Shown here: piece by piece, positions 50,446-59,675 of the stretch
How positions within the stretch are numbered: the stretch's first letter is position 1
Layout of the letters: each line of letters starts with the position of its first letter
Assembly: GCF_014656215.1 (NCBI RefSeq)
Contig: NZ_BNBZ01000008.1
Coordinates: 62,001 to 126,000 of the forward strand
Length of the DNA stretch: 64,000 nt
Reading direction: 5' to 3'
Origin: Streptomyces zaomyceticus
Lineage (GTDB): Bacteria > Actinomycetota > Actinomycetes > Streptomycetales > Streptomycetaceae
Translations under genes and position numbers: made by a program
Notes under the pieces: model-generated
The model's input: the letters and a program-made list of their open reading frames with translations, nothing else
Databases searched by the model: none
What the model was told of the DNA's origin: nothing

Positions 50446-51384
50446 ATGAGGATCCTGGTCGTCGGCGCCGGTGCCACCGGTGGCTACTTCGGTGCCCTGC
50501 TCGCCCGCGCGGGACGGGACGTCACCTTCCTGGTCCGCCCGGCCCGGGCGGAGGCGCTGCGTGAACGCGGGCTGCGGATCGTGGGCCGCGACGAGGAATG
50601 GGTCCTGACGCCCCGGCTCGTGACGGCCGACGTGCTCGACGGCCCGTACGACCTCGTCCTGCTCTCGGTGAAGTCCACCGGTCTCGACGGGGCGATCGAG
50701 GACATCGCCCCGGCCGTCGGACCGGACACGGTCGTCGTGCCGCTCCTCAACGGCCTCGCCCACTTGGACGCCCTCAACGGCCGCTTCGGCAGCGCGTCCG
50801 TCCTCGGCGGCGTGGCCAAGGTGGTCACCACCCTGGACGACTCGGGTGACATCCGGCGGCTCGCCCCCCTGGCCCATCTGACGCTCGGCGAGCAGGACGG
50901 CACGGACACCGCGCGAGCGGCGGGGATCCGGGCCGTGCTGGAAGAGGCGGGCGTCGTCTCGCCGGTGCCGGCGCACGCGGTCACGGCGATGTGGCACAAG
51001 TGGGTGTTCATCACGACCCTCGGCGCCGTGACGAGCCTGATGCGCGGCACGGTCGGCGATGTGTACGACGCGCCGGGCGGTCCCGGGCTCGGCCCGGCGG
51101 TGCTCGACGAGGCGGCCGCGGTGGCCGCGGCGGCCGGGCATCCGGTACCGGCGGCGGAGCGGGCGGCGACCCTCGCCGTGGTGTCCGTGCCGGGTTCGCC
51201 GATGGTGCCGTCCCTCTACCGCGACCTGGCGGCGGGCCGCCCGACCGAGGTCGAGCACCTCTTCGGCGACCTGACCGAACGGGCCCGCTCCCTGGGTGTG
51301 GCGACTCCGCTCCTCGACCTGGCGACCCTGCATCTGCGGGTGCACCAGCGGCGCGTCACGGCGGGGACGACGTCCGGGTCGTGA
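50446..51384 (+). CDS. 2-dehydropantoate 2-reductase (ketopantoate reductase) family protein
   Basis: A 312-residue NADPH-dependent reductase. The Rossmann motif VVGAGATGGYFGALLARAG is at the start, then LLSVKSTGLD (substrate Lys near 73), LLNGLAHLD, and the C-terminal helical domain with HKWVFITTLGAVTSLMRG and the Glu/Ser region VPGSPMVPSLYRDLAAGRPTEVEHLFGD typical of PanE. It could supply pantoate for coenzyme A or act on a related ketoacid; many actinobacteria have several paralogues, so no symbol is given. Gene ends in a run of CCGACC hexamers just past the stop. Confidence 0.88.
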   Translation: MRILVVGAGATGGYFGALLARAGRDVTFLVRPARAEALRERGLRIVGRDEEWVLTPRLVTADVLDGPYDLVLLSVKSTGLDGAIEDIAPAVGPDTVVVPLLNGLAHLDALNGRFGSASVLGGVAKVVTTLDDSGDIRRLAPLAHLTLGEQDGTDTARAAGIRAVLEEAGVVSPVPAHAVTAMWHKWVFITTLGAVTSLMRGTVGDVYDAPGGPGLGPAVLDEAAAVAAAAGHPVPAAERAATLAVVSVPGSPMVPSLYRDLAAGRPTEVEHLFGDLTERARSLGVATPLLDLATLHLRVHQRRVTAGTTSGS

Positions 51385-51553
51385 CCGACCCCGACCCCGA
51401 CCGAACCCGACCCCGACCGGCTCCGACCCGACGGTAGGCGCCTGCGCCCGGCGTCGAGCCCTCGCCCGGGCTCCGGCTTGGACTTTCGCAGCGGTTCATG
51501 GATCCTCGCCCGAGACCGTGGCGGGGACCCGCCCGGCTCGCGATCATGACGCC

Positions 51554-52150
51554 ATGAACGTCCACACCTCGCTCCCGCTCGGCCTCGACTGGACCACCGC
51601 CCCGGCGGCATGGTCCCTCTCCGACGGCGTCCTGACCGTCTCCGCCGCCCCACGGACGGACCTCTTCACGGACCCGCTCGGCGGGGCGGCGCGACGCGAC
51701 GCCGCCGTCGCCCTGACCACTCCGCCGGAAGGCGACTGGCAGTTCTCGGCCCGGCTCCGCGTCGGCTTCCGGTCCGCCTGGGACGCGGGGGCTCTCGTCG
51801 TCCGGTCCGACGACGACCACTGGGCGAAGCTCAACTTCGAGCAGGCCCCCGACGGGACTCCCTGCGTCTTCTCGGTCGTGACCCGCGGCCGGTCCGACGA
51901 CGCGGTCGGGAGCCCCGTCACGGGCGAGGCCCTGTGGCTGCGCATCTGCCGGATCGGCGAGGGGTTCGCCTTCCACGTCTCGGACGACGGGGGCTTCTGG
52001 CGCCTGGTACGGCAGTTCGCCCTCACCGGCCCCCGTCCCCTGCGGATCGGCGTCGAGGTGCAGTCGCCCGTGGGCGAGGGGTGCCGTGTGGACTTCGACG
52101 ACATCCGCCTCACCCCCACGAGCCTGCCCCATCTCATCGACGGTCGATGA
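51554..52150 (+). CDS. DUF1349 family protein
   Basis: A 198-residue soluble protein with a concanavalin-like beta sandwich of the DUF1349 type: TTAPAAWSLSDGVLTVSAAPRTDLFTDP, FSARLRVGFRSAWDAGALVV, DDHWAKLNFEQAPDGTPCVFSVVTRGRSDDA, and a terminal IGVEVQSPVGEGCRVDFDDIRL. Homologues bind or modify glycans in some cases but the role is not established. It lies next to xylose genes and ends 20 bp before the xylB stop, facing it. Confidence 0.87.
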   Translation: MNVHTSLPLGLDWTTAPAAWSLSDGVLTVSAAPRTDLFTDPLGGAARRDAAVALTTPPEGDWQFSARLRVGFRSAWDAGALVVRSDDDHWAKLNFEQAPDGTPCVFSVVTRGRSDDAVGSPVTGEALWLRICRIGEGFAFHVSDDGGFWRLVRQFALTGPRPLRIGVEVQSPVGEGCRVDFDDIRLTPTSLPHLIDGR

Positions 52151-52170
52151 CGCGTCCGGGCGGCCCGGCC

Positions 52171-53649
52171 TCAGCTCAGCAGCGCGGGCGTCGCGGCGGC
52201 CAGGACCCCCTCGATCCTGTCCCAGGTCGCCCCGTCGCGCTCGACCGGGGGCAGGACCTGGCCCGACCCCGTACCCCAGGCCGTCGCCAGGGCCACCGGA
52301 TCCGCACCCGTCACCGCCCCGGCGGCGAGGGCCGCCGCGCCGAGGGCGACGAGTTCGTCGGCGGCGGGGACGACCAGAGGCCGTCCGGAGAGCCTGCGGA
52401 CCGTCCCGGTCCAGGCGCGGCCGCGCGCGCCGCCGCCGATCAGACGCAGCGGCCGGTCCCGTACGGCGGGGTCGGCCGGGTCGAGGCCGCAGGCGGCGAG
52501 GAGCTGGTCGAGGGCGCGCAGCACGGTGAACGCCGCTCCCTCGTACGCGGCCCCCAGGACCACCCGGGGGTCCGTGCCGTGCCGGAGGCCGGTGACGAGC
52601 CCTGAGGCGTGCGGGAGGTCGGGGGTCCGTTCGCCGTCGAGGTACGGCAGGACGACGACGTCCCCGCCCGGCGCCGCGTCCTCCCGGTCCAGGCCCAGGA
52701 GCGTGGCGAACCGGTCGACGGCCAGGGTGCAGTTGAGGGTGCAGCCGAGCGGGAGGTACGTGCCGTCGGTGGCGGCGAAGCCGGCGAGTCCGGGATCGGC
52801 CGGCCGGGCGCGGGTCGCGGCGAAGACGGTTCCGGAGGTGCCGAGGCTGACGACCGGGTGGTCGAGGAGCCCCGCGCCGCCGAGGCCGAGGCCGACGGCG
52901 GCGGCCATGTTGTCGCCGGTCCCGGCGGCGACGACGACCGTACGGGGCAGCCCGAGGGCCTCGGCGGCGGCCGGGGTCAGGGTGCCGACGGGGGTGGCGC
53001 CCCCGGGCGCGACGGCGGGCAGCAGGGCGGGGTCGAGGCCGATGAGGTCCAGGACGTCGGGGTCGTAGGCGCCGTCACCGGTCCCGTACCAGCAGGTCCC
53101 CGAGGCGTCGCCGGGGTCGGTCACGGCGACCCCGGCGAGCAGCTCGGTGAGGTGGTCGTGCGGGAGGCGGACGCCGGCGACGGCCGCCGCCTGTTCGGGT
53201 TCCCGCTCGCGCAGCCACTGCCACTTGGCGGCGGTCATGGAGGCGACGGGGACCGAACCGGTGCGCTTCAGCCAGGCCGCGGGGCCGCCGAGGCGGGCGG
53301 CGAGGCCGGCGGCCTGGGGCGCGGAGCGGGTGTCGTTCCAGAGCAGGGCGGGGCGCAGGGGGTGCCCGTCGGCTCCGAGGGTGACGAGCCCGTGCTGCTG
53401 TCCGGCGACGGCGATGCCGGTGACGGAGCCGGCCGGGACGCCCGCCTCCCGTACGGCCGCGCGGACGGCCGTGGCGAGGGCGGTCCACCACTCCCCGGGG
53501 TCGCTCTCGCGTGCGCCGGCGGTCCCGGTCACGGTGTGCGGGGCGCGGCCGAGGGCGAGGAGTTCGCCGGTGTCGGCGTCGACGGCCACGGCCTTGGTGG
53601 ACTGCGTGGAGCTGTCCACACCGATCACGACGGAGCGGCTCGTGGGCAC
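52171..53649 (-). CDS. xylB: Xylulokinase
   Basis: A 492-residue FGGY kinase that phosphorylates D-xylulose to xylulose-5-phosphate. Motifs: [18 protein letters not shown] (phosphate-binding DSSTQSTK), QQHGLVTLG (substrate pocket), [27 protein letters not shown] and [15 protein letters not shown] near the C-terminus. GTG start at 53647-53649 with GGTGAGG upstream. It is divergent from xylA across 119 bp; products of the two genes act in sequence, xylose to xylulose to xylulose-5-phosphate. Confidence 0.95.
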   Translation of the reverse strand: MPTSRSVVIGVDSSTQSTKAVAVDADTGELLALGRAPHTVTGTAGARESDPGEWWTALATAVRAAVREAGVPAGSVTGIAVAGQQHGLVTLGADGHPLRPALLWNDTRSAPQAAGLAARLGGPAAWLKRTGSVPVASMTAAKWQWLREREPEQAAAVAGVRLPHDHLTELLAGVAVTDPGDASGTCWYGTGDGAYDPDVLDLIGLDPALLPAVAPGGATPVGTLTPAAAEALGLPRTVVVAAGTGDNMAAAVGLGLGGAGLLDHPVVSLGTSGTVFAATRARPADPGLAGFAATDGTYLPLGCTLNCTLAVDRFATLLGLDREDAAPGGDVVVLPYLDGERTPDLPHASGLVTGLRHGTDPRVVLGAAYEGAAFTVLRALDQLLAACGLDPADPAVRDRPLRLIGGGARGRAWTGTVRRLSGRPLVVPAADELVALGAAALAAGAVTGADPVALATAWGTGSGQVLPPVERDGATWDRIEGVLAAATPALLS

Positions 53650-53768
53650 GCCCTCACCTCATTCCTGTCGTTCGTCCCGGGGGTGATTCCTGGCCCGGGG
53701 GGTGGCGCGCGGTGCGTCCGTCCCGTATTAGTTATCTCAGAAAACAAATCCCAAGAGAAGGACACACC
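53650..53768. promoter_or_regulatory. Divergent xylB-xylA promoter region
   Basis: The 119 bp include an AT-rich patch (TTAGTTATCTCAGAAAAC at 53729-53746) just before xylA, which is likely the promoter and operator. TTAGTT fits one half of a ROK-type XylR operator. AGAAGGAC precedes the xylA ATG. Confidence 0.5.
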
Positions 53769-54938
53769 ATGCCGGATCTCTACTCCCCCGCTCCCGAGGA
53801 CCGGTTCACCTTCGGACTCTGGACCGTCGGCTGGCAGGGCCGCGACCCCTTCGGCGAGGCCACCCGCCCGGCCCTCGACCCCGTCGAGGCGGTCGAACGC
53901 CTCGCCGCCCTCGGCGCGTACGGCGTCACCTTCCACGACGACGACCTCATCCCCTTCGGCACCCCGGACGCCGAGCGCGACACGATCGTGAAGCGTTTCC
54001 GGTCCGCCCTGGACCGCACGGGCCTGAAGGTCCCCATGGCGACGACGAACCTCTTCTCCCACCCCGTCTTCAAGGACGGCGCCTTCACCGCCAACGACCG
54101 GGACGTCCGCCGCTTCGCGCTGCGCAAGACCCTCCGCAACATCGACCTGGCCGTCGAGCTCGGCGCCACCGTCTATGTCGCGTGGGGCGGCCGGGAGGGC
54201 GCCGAGTCCGGGGCCGCGAAGGACGTCCGGGTCGCGCTCGACCGGATGAAGGAGGCCTTCGACCTGCTCGGCCAGTACGTCACCGAGCAGGGCTACGACC
54301 TGCGGTTCGCGATCGAGCCCAAGCCGAACGAGCCGCGCGGCGACATCCTGCTTCCCACCATCGGGCACGCCCTGGCCTTCATCGAGCGCCTGGAGCGCCC
54401 CGAACTGGTCGGTGTGAATCCCGAGACGGGCCACGAGCAGATGGCCGGCCTCAACTTCCCGCACGGCATCGCTCAGGCCCTGTGGGCGGGCAAGCTCTTC
54501 CACATCGACCTCAACGGCCAGTCCGGCATCAAGTACGACCAGGACTTCCGCTTCGGGGCGGGCGACCTGCGCCAGGCCTTCTGGCTGGTGGACCTGCTGG
54601 AGACGGCCGGATACGAGGGCCCTCGCCACTTCGACTTCAAGCCGGTGCGGACGGACGGCTTCGACGGGGTGTGGGAGTCGGCGAAGAACTGCATGCGGAA
54701 CTACCTGATCCTCAAGGAGCGCGCGGCGGCCTTCCGCGCCGACCCGGACGTCCGGGCTGCCCTGGCCGCCTCCCGGCTCCCCGAACTCGCCGTTCCCACC
54801 GCGGCCGACGGCCTCGCCGCGCTGCTCGCCGACCCGACGGCGTACGACACCTTCGACGCGGACGCGGCGGCGGCCCGTTCCATGGCCTTCGAGCACCTCG
54901 ACCAGCTGGCCCTGGAGCACCTGCTCGGCGTGCGCTGA
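53769..54938 (+). CDS. xylA: Xylose isomerase
   Basis: A 389-residue xylose isomerase (class I actinobacterial type) that converts D-xylose to D-xylulose. Catalytic and metal parts: [10 protein letters not shown] (His and Asp), [31 protein letters not shown] (metal Glu and Lys), [14 protein letters not shown] and [19 protein letters not shown] (metal Asp, His). Length and N-terminus [17 protein letters not shown] match Streptomyces enzymes used as glucose isomerase. Confidence 0.97.
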   Translation: MPDLYSPAPEDRFTFGLWTVGWQGRDPFGEATRPALDPVEAVERLAALGAYGVTFHDDDLIPFGTPDAERDTIVKRFRSALDRTGLKVPMATTNLFSHPVFKDGAFTANDRDVRRFALRKTLRNIDLAVELGATVYVAWGGREGAESGAAKDVRVALDRMKEAFDLLGQYVTEQGYDLRFAIEPKPNEPRGDILLPTIGHALAFIERLERPELVGVNPETGHEQMAGLNFPHGIAQALWAGKLFHIDLNGQSGIKYDQDFRFGAGDLRQAFWLVDLLETAGYEGPRHFDFKPVRTDGFDGVWESAKNCMRNYLILKERAAAFRADPDVRAALAASRLPELAVPTAADGLAALLADPTAYDTFDADAAAARSMAFEHLDQLALEHLLGVR

Positions 54939-54957
54939 GCACGAGGCGCCGGGCGAT

Positions 54958-55065
54958 CAGGGCCCGGCGAGCGTCGAGCGGCGGACGACCAGTTCCGGCT
55001 GGAGCACCACGTGCTCGTGCGGTAGGGCGGCGCCGCGACCAGGGTCAAGGATCGTGCGGTGTGAA
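54958..55065 (-). pseudogene. C-terminal stub of a LacI-family regulator
   Basis: On the minus strand, about 33 codons end in LPHEHVVLQPELVVRRSTLAGP and TGA at 54958-54960, the last strand of LacI regulators (ExVVLxPELVVRxST). Nothing upstream continues the family, so it is the tail left after deletion. It lies between xylA and the LacI gene at 55193, whose own C-terminus (VILPTELVRRESA) is similar. Confidence 0.75.
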
Positions 55066-55104
55066 CCGATTCATCGACCGACGTACCGGCCGGTGATCGA
55101 CGAA

Positions 55105-55138
55105 GGAGCGGCCGGGCCCCGAAGGGTCCGGCCGCTCC
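55105..55138. terminator. 15-bp hairpin with CGAA loop
   Basis: Arms 55105-55119 and 55124-55138 pair with one G-U wobble around loop CGAA, between xylA and the LacI gene; suits both convergent transcripts. Confidence 0.85.
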
Positions 55139-55154
55139 CGGTCGCTCGCGCACT

Positions 55155-55186
55155 CCCGTAGTCCCGCGCTCCCGTAGTCCCGCGCT
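55155..55186 (+). repeat. Two tandem copies of CCCGTAGTCCCGCGCT
   Basis: Identical 16-mers at 55155-55170 and 55171-55186, just beyond the LacI stop codon. Presumably replication slippage. Confidence 0.8.
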
Positions 55187-55192
55187 CCCGCA

Positions 55193-56218
55193 CTAAGCGG
55201 ACTCGCGGCGGACCAGCTCCGTCGGCAGGATGACCGCCGCCGGGTCCTCGCCCGCTATCCGGGCGAGCAGCGTCCGCACCATCTCGGTGCTGATCCGGTC
55301 CCAGGGCTGGCGGATGGTGGTGAGCGGGGGCCGGGAGGAGAGGGCCGCCGGGGAGTCGTCGAAACCTCCCACCGCGATGTCCTCCGGCACCCTGCGGCCC
55401 GCGCGGGCGAGGGTGTCGAGGACGCCCTGCGCCATGAGGTCGGAGGCGACGAAGACGGCGTCGATGTCCGGGGCGCGCTCCAGGAGGACGTGGGCCGCGT
55501 CCTCGCCGCTGGTCCTGCTGTAGTCGCCGGTGGCGATCAGCGACTCGTCGGCGGGGAGCCCGTACTCGGCGAGGGTCTCGCGGTATCCGGCGAGGCGTTC
55601 CACCCCGCCGGGGGTGTCGAGCGGTCCGGTGACGGTGGCGATCCGGCGGCGCCCGGAGGCGTACAGATGGCGGACCATGTCGCGGGCCCCGTCGCGGTCG
55701 TCGGCCGCGACGTAGCCGATCTTGGCGGTCTGGCCGAGAGGCTTGCCGCAGGCGACGACGGGGACGCCGGCCTCGTGCAGCCGGGCCACGACGGGGTCGC
55801 CGGAGTGGCTGGAGACGAGAAGGACGCCGTCGACGTGACCGGCCTCGATGTAGCGGAGGTTGCGGCGGCGCTCGTCCTCGGTGCCCGCGATCATCAGGAG
55901 CAGCGGGATGTCCCGGGCCGCGAGGGCCTGGGTGCAGGCGCGGAGCAGGACGTTGAAATTGGGGTCCTCGAAGAAGCGCTCCTGCGGTTCGGTCAGGAGG
56001 AAGGCGACCGAGTCGGACTTGCCGGTGATCAGCGAGCGGGCGTGCCGGTTGACGACGTAGCCCGTTCTTCGGATCGCGGCGTCGACGGCCGCCTTCGCCG
56101 TCGGGCTGACGTAGTGACCGCCGTTGAGGACTCGGGAGACGGTGCCGCGCGAGACGCCGGCCTCGCGGGCCACGTCGTGGATGGTCGCCGGGCGGCGCCT
56201 GCTCGCTGCTGTGCTCAT
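55193..56218 (-). CDS. LacI family transcriptional regulator
   Basis: A 341-residue repressor. The HTH is TIHDVAREAGVSRGTVSRVLNGGHYVSPTAKAAV (residues about 12-45), the hinge SLITGKSDSVAF and a sugar-binding core follow; GGFDDSPAALSSRPPLTTIRQPW is the usual C-terminal pattern. Last gene of a minus-strand set: binding protein, two permeases, LacI. It likely represses that operon and the divergent GH42 gene through the operator at 59519-59532; the inducer would be a galactoside. Confidence 0.95.
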   Translation of the reverse strand: MSTAASRRRPATIHDVAREAGVSRGTVSRVLNGGHYVSPTAKAAVDAAIRRTGYVVNRHARSLITGKSDSVAFLLTEPQERFFEDPNFNVLLRACTQALAARDIPLLLMIAGTEDERRRNLRYIEAGHVDGVLLVSSHSGDPVVARLHEAGVPVVACGKPLGQTAKIGYVAADDRDGARDMVRHLYASGRRRIATVTGPLDTPGGVERLAGYRETLAEYGLPADESLIATGDYSRTSGEDAAHVLLERAPDIDAVFVASDLMAQGVLDTLARAGRRVPEDIAVGGFDDSPAALSSRPPLTTIRQPWDRISTEMVRTLLARIAGEDPAAVILPTELVRRESA

Positions 56219-56247
56219 GCTGTGTGTTTCCCCTCGATCCCCTGTGC

Positions 56248-57174
56248 TCAGGACTTTACGGCGCCGGAGAGCAGGTCGAGGCTCCAGAAGCGCTGGATGA
56301 GAAGGAAGAGGGCGATGAGCGGGAGGACGGCGAGGAGCGCACCGGTGATCACCAGGGTGTAGAGGGCGGGTTGTCCCGCGCCCTGCTTGAGGAGGGTGAA
56401 CAGGCCGACGGTCATGGGGAACTTCTCGTCGTCGCCGAGCATGATGAACGGCAGCAGGAAGTTGTTCCAGATGGCGACGAACTGGAAGAGGAAGATCGTC
56501 ACCAGGCCCGGGGACATCATCGGGGCGGCGATCCGCAGGAAGATCCGCCACTCTCCCGCGCCGTCCATGCGGCCGGCCTCGACGAGCTCCATGGGGACGG
56601 CGGCCTCGGCGTACACACGGCCGAGGTAGACGCCGTACGGGGAGAGGATCAGCGGCAGCAGCACGGAGGCGTAGGTGTCCGTCATGTCGGCCTGGGCCAT
56701 CAGCAGGTACTGCGGGATGGCCAGGACGACCGGGGGCATCAGGACGCCGGCGAGCATCACGTTGAAGAAGGCCTCGCGGCCGCGGAACCGGTAGACGGCG
56801 AGGCCGTAACCGGCGAGCGCCGAGACCGCGGTGGACAGGACGGCGCCGAGGCCCGCGTAGAACAGCGAGTTGCCCATCCAGCGCCAGTAGATGCCGTCGC
56901 GGTAGGCGCCGAGGTCGCCGAGGTTGTCGGAGAAGCCGTCGCCGGGCAGGAAGGTGAAGGTGGAGAAGAGGTCGGCGCCGGACTTGGTGGCGGCGACGAG
57001 GACCCATGCGACGGGCAGCAGGCAGTAGACCGCGCCGAGGACGAGGGCCGCGGTGGGCAGCAGTGCGGCGCGGCGCGGCCGGGGAGGGCCCTGGGGCGTG
57101 CCGGGGGTGGCGCCGGCGGCGGGCCCGGGGACGTTCGCGGCCCTGCTGAGCGGCGGGGAGGCGAGCCCGGTCAT
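56248..57174 (-). CDS. Carbohydrate ABC transporter permease (MalG-like)
   Basis: A 308-residue permease with six helices; the first 35 residues are a Pro/Ala-rich cytoplasmic extension. The EAA loop is ELVEAGRMDGAGEWRIFLRIAAPMMSPG. It overlaps the upstream permease gene by four bases and LacI follows 29 bp later. No ATPase gene is near, as for the shared MsiK ATPase of Streptomyces. Confidence 0.95.
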   Translation of the reverse strand: MTGLASPPLSRAANVPGPAAGATPGTPQGPPRPRRAALLPTAALVLGAVYCLLPVAWVLVAATKSGADLFSTFTFLPGDGFSDNLGDLGAYRDGIYWRWMGNSLFYAGLGAVLSTAVSALAGYGLAVYRFRGREAFFNVMLAGVLMPPVVLAIPQYLLMAQADMTDTYASVLLPLILSPYGVYLGRVYAEAAVPMELVEAGRMDGAGEWRIFLRIAAPMMSPGLVTIFLFQFVAIWNNFLLPFIMLGDDEKFPMTVGLFTLLKQGAGQPALYTLVITGALLAVLPLIALFLLIQRFWSLDLLSGAVKS

Positions 57175-58154
57175 CGGGTTGCTCCTTGCGTGGTGCGGCG
57201 GGTGGAGAGCCTGAGGAGGGCGAAGGAGAGGACGAAGGTGGCGAGGGCGAGCACCACGGCGGTGGCCGAGGCCGCGTGGATGTTCCCGCCGGTGAAGGCG
57301 TCGTTGTAGACCTTCATCAGGGGGCTCCAGGTGGTGGGGATGCCGTTGGTGAGCGGCCGGAGCGTGGTGGGCTCGTTGAAGACCTGGAGGGTCGCGATGA
57401 TCGAGAAGAAGAAGGTGAGCACCAGGGAGGGCGCCACCATCGGGATCTTGACGCGGAGCGCGATCTGGAACTCCGAGCAGCCGTCGAGCTTGGCCGCCTC
57501 GTACACCTCGGCGGGCAGGGAGCGCAGCGCGGTGTAGATGACGATCATGTTGAAGCCGGTGCCGCCCCAGACGGCGATGTTCGCCATGGCGAGGTAGAGC
57601 GGAGTGCCGTCCATGAGGTCGGGCTGCGGGAGTCCGAGGGCGTCGAGGACGTAGAAGAAGGGACTGACGTCGGGGAGGTAGAGGAAGCCCCACAGAAGGG
57701 CCGCGATCACTCCGGGAACGGCGTACGGGAGGAAGATCGCGAGCCGGGAGAAGGAGCGGGCCCGGACGCGCTCGGTGTCGAGGAGGAGCGCGAAGAAGAG
57801 CGCGAGGCCCAGCATGACGGGGACGACGACGGCGCCGTAGCCGAGGACGCGCAGTGCGCCGGCGCCGAGTTCGGAGTCGGTGAGGGCGGAGGTGTAGTTC
57901 TCCAGGCCGGCCCAGACCTCGCTGCGGGCTCCCTTGCCGAGGCCGAGACCCTTGATCTCGATCTTGTGGAAGCTGAGCCGGATCGCGTAACCGATGGGCA
58001 GGGCGAAGAAGAGGGCGAAGAGGACGGCGGCGGGGAGGATGAAGAAGTAGGGGGCGCTTCGCGCTCGTTTGAGGGTGGTGGTGGGCGACGGGAGGGCGTA
58101 CGGGGCCGCCTTGACCCCGTACGACCGGCGCACGCCCCGAGGGGGCTGCGTCAC
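57171..58154 (-). CDS. Carbohydrate ABC transporter permease (MalF-like)
   Basis: A 327-residue permease with six helices and the EAA loop EVYEAAKLDGCSEFQIALRVKIPMVAP. GTG start at 58152-58154 overlaps the binding-protein stop by four bases; the next permease also overlaps, so three genes are coupled. N-terminal 35 residues are cytoplasmic and basic. Confidence 0.95.
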   Translation of the reverse strand: MTQPPRGVRRSYGVKAAPYALPSPTTTLKRARSAPYFFILPAAVLFALFFALPIGYAIRLSFHKIEIKGLGLGKGARSEVWAGLENYTSALTDSELGAGALRVLGYGAVVVPVMLGLALFFALLLDTERVRARSFSRLAIFLPYAVPGVIAALLWGFLYLPDVSPFFYVLDALGLPQPDLMDGTPLYLAMANIAVWGGTGFNMIVIYTALRSLPAEVYEAAKLDGCSEFQIALRVKIPMVAPSLVLTFFFSIIATLQVFNEPTTLRPLTNGIPTTWSPLMKVYNDAFTGGNIHAASATAVVLALATFVLSFALLRLSTRRTTQGATR

Positions 58155-59458
58155 TTGGCGACCTCGAAGCCCTGCTTCTCCAGGTCCGCGACGGTGGCGG
58201 ACCGGACGGTGGTGAGAGCGGTGCCGAAGCCGGACCTGGCCTTGGCGGCCTTGCCGAACTCGTCCTTGAAGGCGGTGTAGGCGACGTTCACGTTGGGGCC
58301 CCAGGCGGCCGGCGCGGTGGTCTTCGCTATCTCGGCGGCGCGGGTGTAGAAGTCGGGCTGGTTCGGGAAGAAGGCGGGGGCCTCGGCGAGGGCGCCGCTG
58401 GTCTGGGCAGCGGTGGCCGCCGGGTAGATGCCGCTCTCCTTCACGAGCGCGGCGAGGGCGACCGGGTCGGTGTTGAGCCAGGTGGCGAACTGCGCGGCGG
58501 CCTTCCTGTGCTTCGAGTCGGTGGTGACGGCGGTGGAGGAGCCGCCCCAGCTGCCGGTGGAGGAGGCGCCCTTGGTCCACTGCGGGAGGGGGGCCATGGC
58601 CCACTTGCCCCGGGTGTCGGGGGCGGCGGTGGTGAGGACGCCGGGGGCCCAGACGGCGCTGACCCAGGCGAGTTGCTCGCCGCTGTTGAGGGCCTTGTTC
58701 CAGGCGGGGGTGTACATCGGCTGGTTGTCGATCGCGCCCTCGCCGACCAGGCCGCCCCAGAAGTCGGTGACCTTCCTGGTGGCGGCGTCGTCGATGCCGA
58801 CCTTCCAGGTGTCGCCCTCGAAGGTCCACCACCGGGCGCCGGCCTGCTGGGAGAGTCCGGCGAAGAGGCCGGAGTCGTTGGCGGAGAAGGTGGTCAGGGA
58901 CTTGTCCGGGGCCTTCTTCCTCAGGTCGCGGGCGGTGGTGGCGAACTCCTCCCAGGTGGTGGGGACGGAGAGGCCGTACTGCTTGAAGAGGTCCTGGCGG
59001 TAGAAGAACATCAGCGGCCCGGAGTCCTGCGGCAGGGCGTAGACGGCCTCGCCTCCGAAGGTGGTCTGCTGCCAGATGCCGGGGGCGAACCTGTCCTTGA
59101 CGCCCGCGACGTCGGGGGCGATGTCGGCGAGGGCGTCGTTGGAGACCAGGGTCGGCAGGGCCTGGTACTCGGCCTGGACGAGGTCGGGGGCCTTGTGCGC
59201 CTTGGTGGCGGTGATGATCTTGGTGACGAGGTCGTCGCCGGAGGCCTGCTTCTGCACCGTCACCTTGATGTCGGGGTGTTCGGCGTTCCAGAGGGCGACG
59301 ACCTTGTCCATTCCGGGCGCCCAGGCCCAGTAGGTCAGCGAGACGGGGCCGGACGCCGCCTTGTCGTCGGAGTCGGAGGATCCACAGGCGGTGAGCGCGG
59401 TGGCACCGAGAAGGACGGCGGTGGCGGCGGCGAGGCGGCGGCGCATCGTGTGGGGCAT
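58151..59458 (-). CDS. Sugar-binding lipoprotein of an ABC transporter
   Basis: A 435-residue extracellular solute-binding protein (family 1). The signal MPHTMRRRLAAATAVLLGATALTAC ends in lipobox LTAC (Cys near 25). Mature part has VSLTYWAWAPGMDKVVALWNAEHPDIKV, the family start. Trp/Tyr-rich segments (WWTFEGDTW, SSTGSWGGSS) suit sugar binding. Together with two permeases and the adjacent GH42 enzyme it likely takes up galacto-oligosaccharides. Confidence 0.95.
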   Translation of the reverse strand: MPHTMRRRLAAATAVLLGATALTACGSSDSDDKAASGPVSLTYWAWAPGMDKVVALWNAEHPDIKVTVQKQASGDDLVTKIITATKAHKAPDLVQAEYQALPTLVSNDALADIAPDVAGVKDRFAPGIWQQTTFGGEAVYALPQDSGPLMFFYRQDLFKQYGLSVPTTWEEFATTARDLRKKAPDKSLTTFSANDSGLFAGLSQQAGARWWTFEGDTWKVGIDDAATRKVTDFWGGLVGEGAIDNQPMYTPAWNKALNSGEQLAWVSAVWAPGVLTTAAPDTRGKWAMAPLPQWTKGASSTGSWGGSSTAVTTDSKHRKAAAQFATWLNTDPVALAALVKESGIYPAATAAQTSGALAEAPAFFPNQPDFYTRAAEIAKTTAPAAWGPNVNVAYTAFKDEFGKAAKARSGFGTALTTVRSATVADLEKQGFEVAK

Positions 59459-59518
59459 GGGGTAGTTCTCCCTGACCGAAGGGGCCTCCTCCTCGAGCGG
59501 AGAGGCCGACCATGCATC

Positions 59519-59532
59519 TGTGAGCGTTCACA
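59519..59532. promoter_or_regulatory. LacI-type operator TGTGAGCGTTCACA
   Basis: A 14-bp near-perfect palindrome with the central CG of LacI-family sites (TGTGAnCGnTCACA), in the 217-bp divergent region between the binding protein and GH42 genes. AT-richer bases just to the right (59550-59600) may be the GH42 promoter. Confidence 0.75.
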
Positions 59533-59675
59533 GTAGAGAAACGTTCCGGACACTTGTCAATGGTTGTTCCTGTGCGGTTATGTTGCGTTGCCACATCGAG
59601 ATCGGGTGTGTGCACGTTCCCAACCGAACAGAGCTTTCTTGGTTCGGCGTTCGCTCGATGTTTCAGGAGACACTC

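Noticed and set aside
51384..51425. CCGACC hexamer run as a CRISPR-like or regulatory array
   Set aside because: It is a short low-complexity run right after a stop codon, best explained by slippage.
48916..54938. ROK protein named as XylR
   Set aside because: Family and distance fit, but it is 2-3.5 kb from xylB/xylA with two unrelated genes between, so the name was not assigned.
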